Shown one piece after another: positions 22,415-33,550 of a stretch of DNA of 64,000 nucleotides. The translations under genes were made by a program, and so were the position numbers. Within the stretch, counting starts at the first letter, position 1, and the number at the start of each line of letters is the position of its first letter. The DNA is from Erigeron canadensis (taxonomy: Eukaryota > Streptophyta > Magnoliopsida > Asterales > Asteraceae): the NCBI RefSeq assembly GCF_010389155.1, contig NC_057766.1:27909516-27973515 (forward strand), in the 5' to 3' direction. Under the pieces are notes generated by a model. That model saw nothing but the letters and a program-made list of their open reading frames with translations, had not been told where the DNA came from and did not search any database.

Positions 22415-25400
22415 TATTGATAAGTATATCATGTTTGTTCATCTTTTTTACATGAGAAATAATATTCATATCAGATTTTAATTAATCAAACACATTAATA
22501 ATTTTTTAAATATTTACATATAAGTTACTAAAACATATGTGTAGTTAATTTATTAAAATATATGATACGAATATCACTCCCTTTTATATATTGTTTAAAA
22601 CTTTTGACCCTTAGATTGAAATTAATTCAAGATTCAAAACTTAAATTTAAATTCTTACTTTTAATTTTAATCGAAAGTTTAAGATTCCTCAAACTTTATA
22701 TGAGTAGTATAACTTTAGAAAATTATTTATAAAAATAGTATACTACATTACTATGAGGATGGTCCTTGTGGTTTTTGGCTTTTTGCTCAGATTTACACTT
22801 TTGAGAATTATTTCGTTGGTTCTATTTTGGCTTCATCAATAATCCAAAATAAAAACAGACGACCATGCGAAGAAATTAACGTTCTTTTACCTTCTTCTTC
22901 TTTTTATTTTATTTTTTTTATTTCAACGATTATTTTTTTTATTATTATTTCAACGATAGTCCAAAAAGTACAAGTGTATAGCAGTAAAGAAAGTGTTAGA
23001 TTAAGTATTGAAATTATAGAGAGTATATATAAATACTCTTTCTTGTTTTATTATAGTAGTAGTGGGGATGTAAAAAGAATTTGTATTTACAAGTATGAAA
23101 TTTTATACATGATGATTTTTTTAGTTAAATCAAAAAATATATGAAGGTGATGATAAGTAACAATTGTCAGATAAAAAATGTAAGCAAATATTGTCTAAAA
23201 AAAAAACGATATATGCGTTCAATGTTTTAGAGTTATACAATTTTAATCTAATTTGATTTTGCTTACACTCACAACATTTAAATTTATATATTTAGGGGTG
23301 TTTGGTATAGCGCGTACAAAACAGATTTTGCGTTTTATAAAATAAATTGTTTTTTTTTTAAAACTGTGTTTTGAAAAAGCGTATATACATGTTTTTTCAA
23401 AACTTCGTTTTCATAGCTGATAATCATTTTTTTCATACAAACATTAATTCTTTTAAGTTATTTGCATTCTATAAACGTAATAATAAAATAATTTGTTTAA
23501 AACGTGAATAGAAATCAAATAAGAAAGTACCTTAAGGAGATAAGGGGGAGAATGTTCGATTTTGAATTTTTTAGCTTGTTTTCATGATTTTTTTTTCTTT
23601 CATTTTTTTCATTCCCTCTTTAATTAAATAATTCCATCAAAAAAATTATAAAAATATTTTTAAAATATATATTTTTTAAACTATAGACGAAGTCTCTCAG
23701 TATGTGACCCCATTACCAATCACCCAATATGACATATTACACTCTATGACCTATCGCTCCTACCAACTACCCTTTATTAATATCTTTAAGGGCGAAGCCC
23801 GTACCGTACCTTACATGTATACACACTAACTCGGGTTAAAAAAAAAATTTAATTTTAAATTATAAAATATGCATGTAATTTTTGTCATTAATATATTATA
23901 AATCGATATGATGATGAAATGAATAACATAATAATTATTAAAAAAATTTATTTGTTTGTAATAAAATATTATGAACTTTAAATAAGTATTTGGTGAGCTA
24001 TTTTAATTTAAAATATTGTAATATATTATGACATTATAATTAAAATAAAGACTTTTTTAAGAAAAATTGTAGACTTGCCACATCACAATTTTTCTAAAAA
24101 TTATTTTTAAAAGACAATTATCTTTTATTTAGTATAAAGGTAGAGATAGAGATATAGAGATAATAGATCTTATTGTGAAAGCATCACTTGTGATTTAATT
24201 ATTAACAAATTTGTCGTTGCTTTCTCTTTCGATAAAAGATAAAAACACCATCATATACCAACTTCTGCACTTGACAATTTATAAAACAAAAGCATTTTTT
24301 TTATATTGTTCGGCGTGCCCAATTGGATCCCCAATAAAGAGAATCTTACATAAAAAAAATAAAATCAAGATACGTATTTGTTTTACTCTAATAAAAAACT
24401 AAAGTCTTCTTACGTATAAAACAAGAAATAACAAGTAGTTTAATATGACGATTCTGAAAATTACAGATTAGCCATGCTAACATATAATAACATCACTTAT
24501 ATAAGAAAGGTAACCTAATTAAATCGGTCAGGTCAGTAGATCTGATTTAACTCTTTTTTTTTTTTTTTTTGCTCGTTTGTCAAATCTTTGATCTACGCTA
24601 TTCGAAAAGAGGGTGGTATATTCGGTTAACATTTACTAGTAAGACAAGTTGCCAATATCATCAACCCAAACTATGCAACAGTCGATTGAAGAAAACCTGT
24701 CAAAACAAACTTTTTTTTGTAGGCTATAAAGAAAACCTATTTGAACATAATTTTGTTCTCAGATAATTATGCTTATACTTTATTAAAAAACAAAAATTAT
24801 AAAATTAAAATGAAAATGGATATATTCTTTTTTATTTTTACCCCAGAAAAAAGGTATACACACTCACTTTGTGCAACTAGAAAACCCAAATGGCTCCTAA
24901 ATGGGCTGATAAAGAAACAGCTTTATTTTAAAAACGGGCTCATCAAAGGTGAACACCATTGGACCCAACACAATGTTTCAGGTCCCTGAGATTTAGCAAT
25001 TATTCCACGCCAATGCAAAGTATCGTGTTACCGATACGTCCATAACAATACGTCAATACTGGGTTTGTCAAAAGAAAAAATAACAATGATATCTTTGATA
25101 AAAAAAAGATATAATAACAATGATATGAATTTGTAAGCTTTATCTATTGAATTTATTTACATACAAAGGACTACTTTGATGGATAAGAAAGCCAATTTAA
25201 CCCTGCATTACTGTTTACACAACCGATATGGGGTATATATATTAATCTAAAAGAGTTATATTTATCTACATATCATGTCTTCATATCTTTCTTTGATGAA
25301 ATTATACTCTTTTTTTTTTTTTAATATTATTGTTGTCATTCTTCAATCATATGATCATATCGATCATTTTATAATATGAAATTTATTAATTTCAACCTGT

Positions 25401-25658
25401 CCCCCCTCTCTCTCTTTCTCTTTTAATGTGTGTCCATGTCCAAAGGTTTTATTAAAACAGTGATGCATAATTGACAATTCAAAAAGTATAAAAAAGAAGA
25501 TGAAGTCAAATATCTAACCTTAGAAAAAGACGGTACTATTTAAACTATACATAAAAGGTATAGCTATATCGGGTAGTAGATATGAGGGGGAAAAAACTTA
25601 GCCTTCATTTATACTTTTATTTAAACTAAAGTAAATATATTATTTATATACTTTTTAT
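22415..25658. other. Gene-free AT-rich interval between the convergent CoA ligases
   Basis: No gene is supported. 23690-23830 holds a piece in the opposite orientation that resembles the interior of the Helitron-like family (TGACCTATC.., GGGCGAAGCCCGTACC). About 24110-24165 resembles a Helitron 5' end on the minus strand (ACTAAATAAAAGA..). About 23293-23345 carries a GGGGTGTTTGGTA motif like the Tourist-type end at 42808. Confidence 0.4.
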
Positions 25659-27314
25659 TTAGATTCGACTTTTTCCCGAAAATCCCATACTTCTGGCAAT
25701 TTCCCTTAGGACATTTTTCTGAATCTTGCCTGTGGATGTTTTTGGAAGCTCATCCTTAAAAACAACTGATTTTGGCACCATGTATCCGGGCAGCTTACCT
25801 TTACAAAACTTCATTATCTCCTCGCCCGTGGGCCGTGGCTTCCCTTCGGCATCTTTCAGACTAACAAAAGCACACGGCGTTTCACCCCAGTACTCATCAG
25901 GTCGTCCCACGACTGCAGCCTCATTCACAGCCGGATGCGAGTACAAAACTGACTCGACCTCCACACTACTAATATTCTCTCCACCACTTATAATCACATC
26001 TTTTGACCTGTCCTTAATTTCCAAATACCCATCCGGGTGCATAACGCCCACATCCCCTGTATAAAACCACCCGTTTTTTATACATGTCGCGGCTGCTTCT
26101 GGATCTTTTAAGTAACCGGACATTATACACCCGCCTTTAATCACTATCTCTCCTTGAGTCAACCCGTCCCGTTTCACACTCAACCCTGACTCGGAATCTA
26201 CCACATACACATCAGCCATCCCAACTGTTCGAACTCCTTGTCTTGCCTTAAGTTTAGCTCTTTCGGACGCTGGAAATTTATTCCATTTTTCCTTCCATGT
26301 ACAAGCGGTAGCCGGTCCACCTGCTTCAGTCATTCCATAAAAATGAGTCACTTCAAATCCAAGTGACTCAATTTTTAACAGAACAGCAGGTGGAGGTGGC
26401 GCCCCACTTGTCAAAATATGAACTTTGTGACAAAGAGGATTAACTTTTGTCAACATATTAAGCACAATTGGGGCGCCACACATGTGTGTCACATGAAATT
26501 TATAAATGGAATTGTAAATAACAGATGCATCGAATTTGCGTAGACAGACATTTGTGCCTCCAACTGCAGCCATACCCCAGACATAGTTCCAACCGCTTAC
26601 ATGAAACATTGGCAGTGTCCATAAAAAGACAGGTTGTTTAGGTACAAACCAGTCTAGAAGAGAACTCATGGTTCCAATAAACGTCCCACGGTGGCTATGG
26701 ACGACGCCTTTTGGAGCCGAGGTTGTCCCAGAAGTGTAAGTCAATGTTAATGGATCCCAATCACTTTTGGGCCGGGCCCAAATGAATCCAGGATCACCGG
26801 CTTCCACCATGGTTTCATATGTACTAATGAAGAAATTATAATCCATAGTAGTACTAAATGATGCAGCTGCATCATCTGTTATAACCACGAGTAGTGGACA
26901 AGGACATTTATCCGAGAGTAAAGAAACCGCTTCTTGGATAAGAGGAATGAGCTGGTAGTCAACGAAAACTAGCTTGGATTCGCTATGAACAAGAAGAGTT
27001 GACACGTTACGTGCATCTAAACGTGTATTGATTGTGTTGAACACGGCCCCAGTCATTGTGGCTGCAAAATGAAGCTCATAAGTGGCAGGGATGTTTGGTG
27101 CAAGTACTGAAACAACGTCACCTTTTCCTATAGCGAGACGAGAGATGGATGAAGCTAATTGTAGACAACGACGATACGTATCTGACCATGTGTAAGTCAG
27201 ATCGTTGTATACGATTGAAGGAGAGTCATCGTATATGATGGCTGCTCTTTCTAGGAAACCAAGAGGTGTTAGAGGGCTTGAATTTGCAGCATTAGGCTTC
27301 CTTAATGCATCCAT
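25659..27314 (-). CDS. Peroxisomal acyl-activating enzyme (AMP-forming CoA ligase), copy 3, intronless
   Basis: One open frame of 551 residues from MDALRKPNAANSSPLTPLGFLERA. It is a close relative of copy 2 in opposite orientation, with the two 3' ends facing each other about 4.1 kb apart. The phosphate loop YTSGTTSAPKG, the hinge DRSKDVIISGG and the catalytic-lysine motif PKTSTGK are intact. It ends in SRI (PTS1). Two usually conserved spots differ from copies 1 and 2: MFHVSGWNYVWG in place of MFHANGWSYVWG, and HFYGMTEAGG in place of HGYGLTETGG. Both lie in the acyl/adenylate pocket in ANL structures, so a different acid preference is likely (inference). The frame is clean, which argues against a pseudogene. 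Confidence 0.92.
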   Translation of the reverse strand: MDALRKPNAANSSPLTPLGFLERAAIIYDDSPSIVYNDLTYTWSDTYRRCLQLASSISRLAIGKGDVVSVLAPNIPATYELHFAATMTGAVFNTINTRLDARNVSTLLVHSESKLVFVDYQLIPLIQEAVSLLSDKCPCPLLVVITDDAAASFSTTMDYNFFISTYETMVEAGDPGFIWARPKSDWDPLTLTYTSGTTSAPKGVVHSHRGTFIGTMSSLLDWFVPKQPVFLWTLPMFHVSGWNYVWGMAAVGGTNVCLRKFDASVIYNSIYKFHVTHMCGAPIVLNMLTKVNPLCHKVHILTSGAPPPPAVLLKIESLGFEVTHFYGMTEAGGPATACTWKEKWNKFPASERAKLKARQGVRTVGMADVYVVDSESGLSVKRDGLTQGEIVIKGGCIMSGYLKDPEAAATCIKNGWFYTGDVGVMHPDGYLEIKDRSKDVIISGGENISSVEVESVLYSHPAVNEAAVVGRPDEYWGETPCAFVSLKDAEGKPRPTGEEIMKFCKGKLPGYMVPKSVVFKDELPKTSTGKIQKNVLREIARSMGFSGKSRI

Positions 27315-28436
27315 GTTTTGTGTCCTTTTTTTTGTGTGTGACTGGAACAGATGAAATATAATTTGAAGAAAAACAGTTTTGTGATTTGTGTTCTGTACGA
27401 TTTAAACATACACATATATATACACTAATCACTAGCTATAGCAATTAAATGTTATGTTGAATGTTAATCACTGGATTAACACAAATGGTGTTGTCCAAAT
27501 CAATAACGATTTTTGTGTCGCTAAGATATTTGTTGTCGTTGTAATCCGTTAACAAATTTAATGTTGTTCTATCTATAGAAACAAATTACTCCATATATAG
27601 GTAATAATAATATGATATACATTGTGGTGTGGCAAACAAATAAAATATAATTTAGTATAAATAAGGATTTTAAGGTACCAAAAATCAGTTAATGGTCATC
27701 ATCTACAAGACTCGTTTTGTCAGATAAGGTTGGTAGCTAAAAATATATACTCGTATGTTGGTTAATCTTAATAGAAGAGAGTTTTTAAAACTTGATTGAT
27801 CAATCATATTGTTAAATTTTGTAATGGATAAATCAGAAGCTCAATTTACTTAAAAGTTAATCTTTTCTTATTATAAGATTTTTACATTAAGTTACCTAAA
27901 ATTGAACTAACTTGACTAATCAAATTATTTTCAACTTACAGGATTCCACCTGTAAAATACATGACTGAATTCAAGGTTTCAAAGGGCATGAGCCCTCTTG
28001 CCTCCTCATTCGTATAGCTTCTACACTGACCTACTTCAATATTGCTAGGTTAAAAGTTTTATTTTACGATGATAAAAGACGTGGTAAAAACTCATTCATA
28101 AACTTAATGTTAAAATTAAGTCAATATTATTTATGAACCTCATTGTTAATGAGCGATTAAATCCTTGCATTTATGTCAAATTGATAGTCTTCAAATTTGT
28201 ATCACATTTTATTAGACATGTTCTGATACATTGATTAGACTTAGGAAAACATATTTTGATTTTATCATCCAAAGACAGAGACATATAAAAGGTTTTCTAC
28301 AAGCATAAGCGTTCATATAATAAGTGTAATCTATATGTATATCATAAAGTTTAAGGGGTGTATAATAGAACGAGATGACAAACTTTCTACAAACCAAAAT
28401 TTACACAACATGTGAGGTGGACCAATCAATAAACAG
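27315..28436. other. Promoter of CoA ligase copy 3 and AT-rich spacer
   Basis: The first ~120 bp upstream of the minus-strand ATG has a TATATATA-type stretch (27414-27422). The rest shows no gene or clear repeat. Confidence 0.4.
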
Positions 28437-28480
28437 GAAAAAAAAAAAAAAAAAGAGAGAGAGAGAGAGAAAGAGAGATA
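28437..28480. repeat. (A)n(GA)n simple repeat
   Basis: An A tract followed by GA dinucleotides. Confidence 0.9.
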
Positions 28481-29087
28481 TTACATAATCATCATTTCAT
28501 TGGTTGAAGTTATGTTTATAAAAGTTTGTTTGTATATGATACGCTATAACAATGGTGGTTCCATAGCTAGTTTCTTCTCAAATTAACTGTAGCATTTTGC
28601 TGGGAATTTTCTGTGTAATCGATCAAAAATTTGTTCAATATTGTGTTTGCCTCCCCAGTACTATGGATTCTCAAGTGTTTCAGAATTCATTGTTTCTTCA
28701 TCCTACCGCAGCCCATGGGAGGATGTAAAGAGCTTAAGAGCATGTTGTATAAGTATCAATCTATAAACCCTGCAAACAAGTATCAATCTGCAGGCACAAC
28801 GCCTTTTTAGCTAAATAGTTAATATTTCTCCATGTATAATTATACAAAATCAAACTAGCACTCCCATACAAGGTAATAATGTCATCAAGAGTAGCTTTAC
28901 ATTACCAACTAATATTACAAACATGCCTAATGGCGGTTTTCAATCAACAGTCCTAGTCTGAAAATATAGTGCCCTTTGTTTTTAAAGATCGGCAAGTAAA
29001 TGACAACAAATCATTACAACGATAGTAGTCATCATGATACTAATGGCTGTCTTTCCATTTGCATGACGCAACTTTTATCCCACGCTA
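28481..29087. other. 3' flank of the LRAT-domain gene
   Basis: Probably contains its minus-strand 3' UTR. No other gene seen. Confidence 0.35.
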
Positions 29088-31178
29088 TCATTCTCCCTTA
29101 CCAGTGGCAACAAGAGCTTGATCCGCCTTGGGCTCCTCAACCAAGGCTTGAGACTCCTCCAGCCGCTCAACTGGAACTTGGGTGTCTTTGGGAATCAAAG
29201 CTTGAGTTTCTTCAGGTTTCTTGACACAAGCTTCAGGCTCCATGGCCGATTCAATCAAAGCTTCAGGTTCCAGAGCTTGAGATTCACTTAATGTTGTGCT
29301 ACCAACAAGTCTCTCAACTGAGATTTTAATAACATCACGACGAATTCCCATGTCAGAAACAAGCCTGCTTATACAATATATACCACATCCCACAACTGCC
29401 AAGCCTGGAACACTAGCGGTCAAAAAACGAAGTGGAGATGAAATAATAGCACTAGTAGCAGCTAAAAAGGTTGCCGCCTGCCCACTTCGACCAACACTAA
29501 TAGTTGTGAACACGAGCAAGCCTGTCTTACAGTAGATTGCGAAATCCTCACAATTGTTCTTGAAAATATTGTATACTCCAAAGCCTTTTTCAAGGAGAAA
29601 TTGAGCACGATGAAGAACATCCTCAGGAGGGTCAGAAAGAGCAAGAGTGCATGTTCCGCCTCGAGCTTTGGCAAGAAAGATGGCTGGAGAGACTGAATAT
29701 TTGAATAGATAAAGATCGCCGCCAGACAGAAAACAGTTTAAACATGAAGCAATGACACCATCAGAATTTGACTGATCACCGCATTTCAAGCAAGGATCTC
29801 CGGAATTAGAGGGCGATGTGCTAAAAATAATACGGTCTAACACTGTTCCTGTACCAATCTCTTGACCCCCACCCCGAGTGAAATGGATCACCTTATCATC
29901 GCCAGCATATATTCCTGCAGCAGATTGAAGACAGATGAGATATTTCAAGTGATAATTCAGAGCAAAAATCAAAGACTTCCTAAAAGGTAGAATAACAATC
30001 CTATAGCATTAACAGCTATTAATGATAGTACAACTTGTTCTAATAATCCACAAGTTAACAAAATTCAAATTAATAGTTAACCGTATGTGTTGCTTGATGT
30101 AATGTATGTCAAAGATGTGATATTCTAAATGTACCATAGTGTTTATTTTGAACTTTAGCAAGCGCAATGGTTCTTTGACACAAAGTAAGATCTATCCAAA
30201 AGTCGATCACTCTTTATACAGGCAAACACATGTGTTCTGATAGGTCAACCTAAAGCATACGTGAATGCGAGACATGTGGTCTTATTCCTTGTGTTACTTT
30301 TTACTTCCCTTGCAGAGGTCAAGTGGATACAGATAGAGAAAGATTTGGTGCAAGAAAATAGTTATTCTTCATTTATATTCAGATGCCAGTCTTACATGTG
30401 GAAATATACAATAAGCAACCGCCACAAACTAAACGCTCGACAAATAACTTTCACATAATTAAATATCTCCGCCAGAAATGCTCTGATATGCGATAAATTC
30501 AAAATTAACGTGTAATTCTACTTACAGATATATGTGGCTTAGACTTAACTACCATAAATCCAAGTTAACAATTAATATGATTCTTCATTAGCAGCTTAGC
30601 CTCTAGCTATGTAGCATACTACACATTTTCTGCAAGAGTTTAACGCAACGGAATTTTAACAAAATTTCAAATCGAAAGCATAAGCAGAGTTGTCAACCGA
30701 TAAACAAAGTAGTACTACACCTTCAACAAGATTGTACACCACCAATTTTTGACGATACACCACTTTACATGGTTGTACTGTACAACACAATAAAGCACAT
30801 TTACAGATACTAAGTTATATAGATATGCATTTCTTTAATTTGGGCAATTTCCATCAATTTAGGATTAAAATAAAAATAAAAATCACCCTAAAATAAAATT
30901 GACTAAGCAGAAGAACCCAAATACAAATCCAGACTCAAATTCAATATCAGTGTGACAACTTTTACACATAACCTTAATTTTAGATCAATATAAAATTAAC
31001 ACACTATCATAATTATTGCTTTCCGGGTGGGAAAGAATAAAAAAAAAAAATAGAGTAAGATTAATTAATTACCGTGATGGGCGTAGAGCCAAGCGGTACG
31101 CCAAGAATAGATGTGATCGCCAGGTTTAATTTGTGATATATCGATTTTGTTTGATAATATTTGTTTCATCTCTTCCAT
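29088..31178 (-). CDS. LRAT/NC-domain protein with an acidic repeat tail, two exons
   Basis: Exon 1 (31178-31073) and exon 2 (29914-29088) join through a split Gly codon to give about 310 residues. The NlpC/P60-like LRAT fold is clear: [10 protein letters not shown], then His34 in HHGIY, His46 in KVIHF, and the nucleophile Cys157 in [10 protein letters not shown]. The catalytic triad is therefore present. A CxxC-x12-CxxC pair (77/80, 93/96) typical of the plant branch lies between. A hydrophobic stretch (~170-210) suggests membrane association. Animal relatives are acyltransferases or phospholipases; plant members are little studied. The last ~65 residues are an acidic tail of imperfect QALxPE / ESQALVEE units. 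The intron is about 1.16 kb. Confidence is high for the domain and low for function. Confidence 0.88.
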
Positions 31179-33230
31179 TCTTTCTGCTGTTCCAAATTTT
31201 CTTTCCTTCAGGATGGATATTACTTTCGAGATTTTGATTGTGACGGGTGTCTGTATAATTATAATAATTATAAAAATAAATTTCTTTTTTTTTTTTAATG
31301 TAATTATGTACTCGTATTAGCGTGTGATGATGGGACCACAAAGGTGTCGCTTTAATCAAACTTGGCATCCCTTGTTAAGTTACCGTGTGCCACTCGACAT
31401 CCCCCTCCCCTCCATTAGTCTCCATAACTAAATCCCATAGAATATTCTGTTTTTTTATTAGATTTTAAAAATTATAAATTATAAATATAAAATACAAAAT
31501 ATTTTTTTATCTGTCTTAACTACGGAATACTTTAAAATATACACAAAAATATAAAAATTGCGTCTAATTTATACACCGAATTGTTATAACAAATTCTTGT
31601 TATCATTTTTGTTCTTTTCAAAATTAATGTATAGTTTTAACAAATAAATTAGTTATTCACATTTTTATATGTTATTTCCTACATTAAGTATAATTAGTAG
31701 TGTTGCAAAACTACCCCTGTCGAGTCGAATACTTGTCGAGTACTTTTCACCTTGGCGACTCCTTAAGTATTCGGTACTTACCACATAGACCTGAATACTC
31801 TCAACTCCTAAATCGACCGAGTTGGTAACGCATAACAAGCTAGTTATTCCTTGATAATTAGTAGTCATATAATTTTTCAAGTCAAATATATGTATAACGA
31901 TAATGATAACTTTCAATCTTTAACGCAAGAAATCTTAAATATAATCTTTTATGTTTGATGACGTTGTTTGTGGAACGCAAAAAGTAATTACTTCATAATT
32001 TAACTTTGTACAATAACTCGTTTATCTAAGAGTAAGCATAATCTCAAATGACTACTAGTCTACAGTCTACTAGTAATAATAAACTTTGTATAATATTTTT
32101 TGTTTGCCTTTAGTCCTTTACTATTAAAAAATTCAGCAAGTGTACAATTTTACCATAATAAAAAAAACACTCAATGGCTATCAATTTATATACATGTCAC
32201 ATACCTGTTAACCAACTACGGCACCCAATGAGTCTGCTTAATCTCATAACTTTAGCTTGCTAGTTACTAAAATGTCAAGAATCAGCAAAATGTAGACCTT
32301 CAAGAGTAGGTTATGCGGACGAGGATCTGTAGAAAGATTGTCATCCACCAAGGCGATTTTATAGCCATATAGCCATATAGGAGTACTTGGCTCCAACAAT
32401 AAGCAACGTACTCCCCAGTCCCCATAAATCAAACACATAGATCATATGTCAAAGTCTGTCAATAAAATTCATGTAACCCTCAAACCTGAACAGTGGTGCT
32501 GCTATAGTGCGCGCTATGTTTGTTTTCCGTTTTATTATTGCTTGCTTTTGCGCAGTCCTCGCTGGAACTTTTTCTTTACATTTGAAGAGTTGTATTGGCC
32601 TATTCCCATAAACACACTACTAAGTTGAAGCAACATTACTTAACATGAGCTTAAAGTTTTGTATATGGCCACTACATATATGCCATTAAGATGGTCCTCC
32701 ACAATACATACCTTACGGATTTATTCCATTTAACATGCCTGATTTTAAGGCTTGCTAGTATTAATGAACAAGGATCAAACAAATGTGGAACCTAAGAGAA
32801 AACTATGGTGACCCTCCGAACTAATATGTCATCTGAAGAATTAGTCATGAAGCAAACACTTACCAAGATATATAGTCAAGACTCAAAACATCCTTTATCA
32901 AAATTCAATACCATCACTACATATGTGAAAATTAAAAAATACAAATAAAAAAATAATAAAATGAACACTTGTATAAGGTCTGCCTTAACTAGTTGAAACT
33001 GATCATTTTTTCTGCACCTCCAATACTTCCATCTTTTTGCTGATATAGTCCATAATTTTAATGCATTATTAAATCTACAGATTTATACCGTTGAAGGTTC
33101 CATTATCTTGCTTCTTGAACGACTGTTTGGACATTATTACATTAACAGGTGAGGTAAAGAATGTAGTATAAGGGCATAAGGCTATAAGCTTGTATATACA
33201 ATCAACAAGTCACTCAAGTGTTTTTCCTGC
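31179..33230. other. Gene-free AT-rich interval
   Basis: The first part is the LRAT gene's promoter side. No supported gene follows. Short open frames near 31665-31916 and 32244-32628 show no recognisable family. Confidence 0.4.
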
Positions 33231-33343
33231 TTAATCATCGGGTAATGCAGTCAACAGAGAATTCAAGTCAAAGAAGTGTTTTTTGTCTTTAGAAGACGAA
33301 GACTGTTCAATCTGAGTATATGTTTCAATGTTTGGCCTAGATC
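33231..33343 (-). other. Possible 3' exon downstream of the PPR gene
   Basis: On the minus strand a good acceptor (TTCAACAACAG) is followed by a frame of 36 codons ending in ..LLTALPDD and a stop at 33231. Just after the PPR stop codon a strong donor is present (CTAG|GTAAGTACTTG at about 33543-33546). The simplest reading is a 3' UTR intron of the PPR transcript. The short frame could be coincidence. Confidence 0.3.
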
Positions 33344-33550
33344 CTGTTGTTGAAGTTGCTTTTCATAACTGAAGAAAGAACAAATTAAAAGAGTTTAACA
33401 GAAAGAAAAAAAAAAAACTCAGAATTACGTAGCCGTGTAGGAAACATAATCTATTCAATGCAAGTGAATAACACATGTATTGACCATACAAACCTCGTTG
33501 TTAATAATGTTTCATTTATTAAAAAGAAGGGAAAACAAGTACTTACCTAG

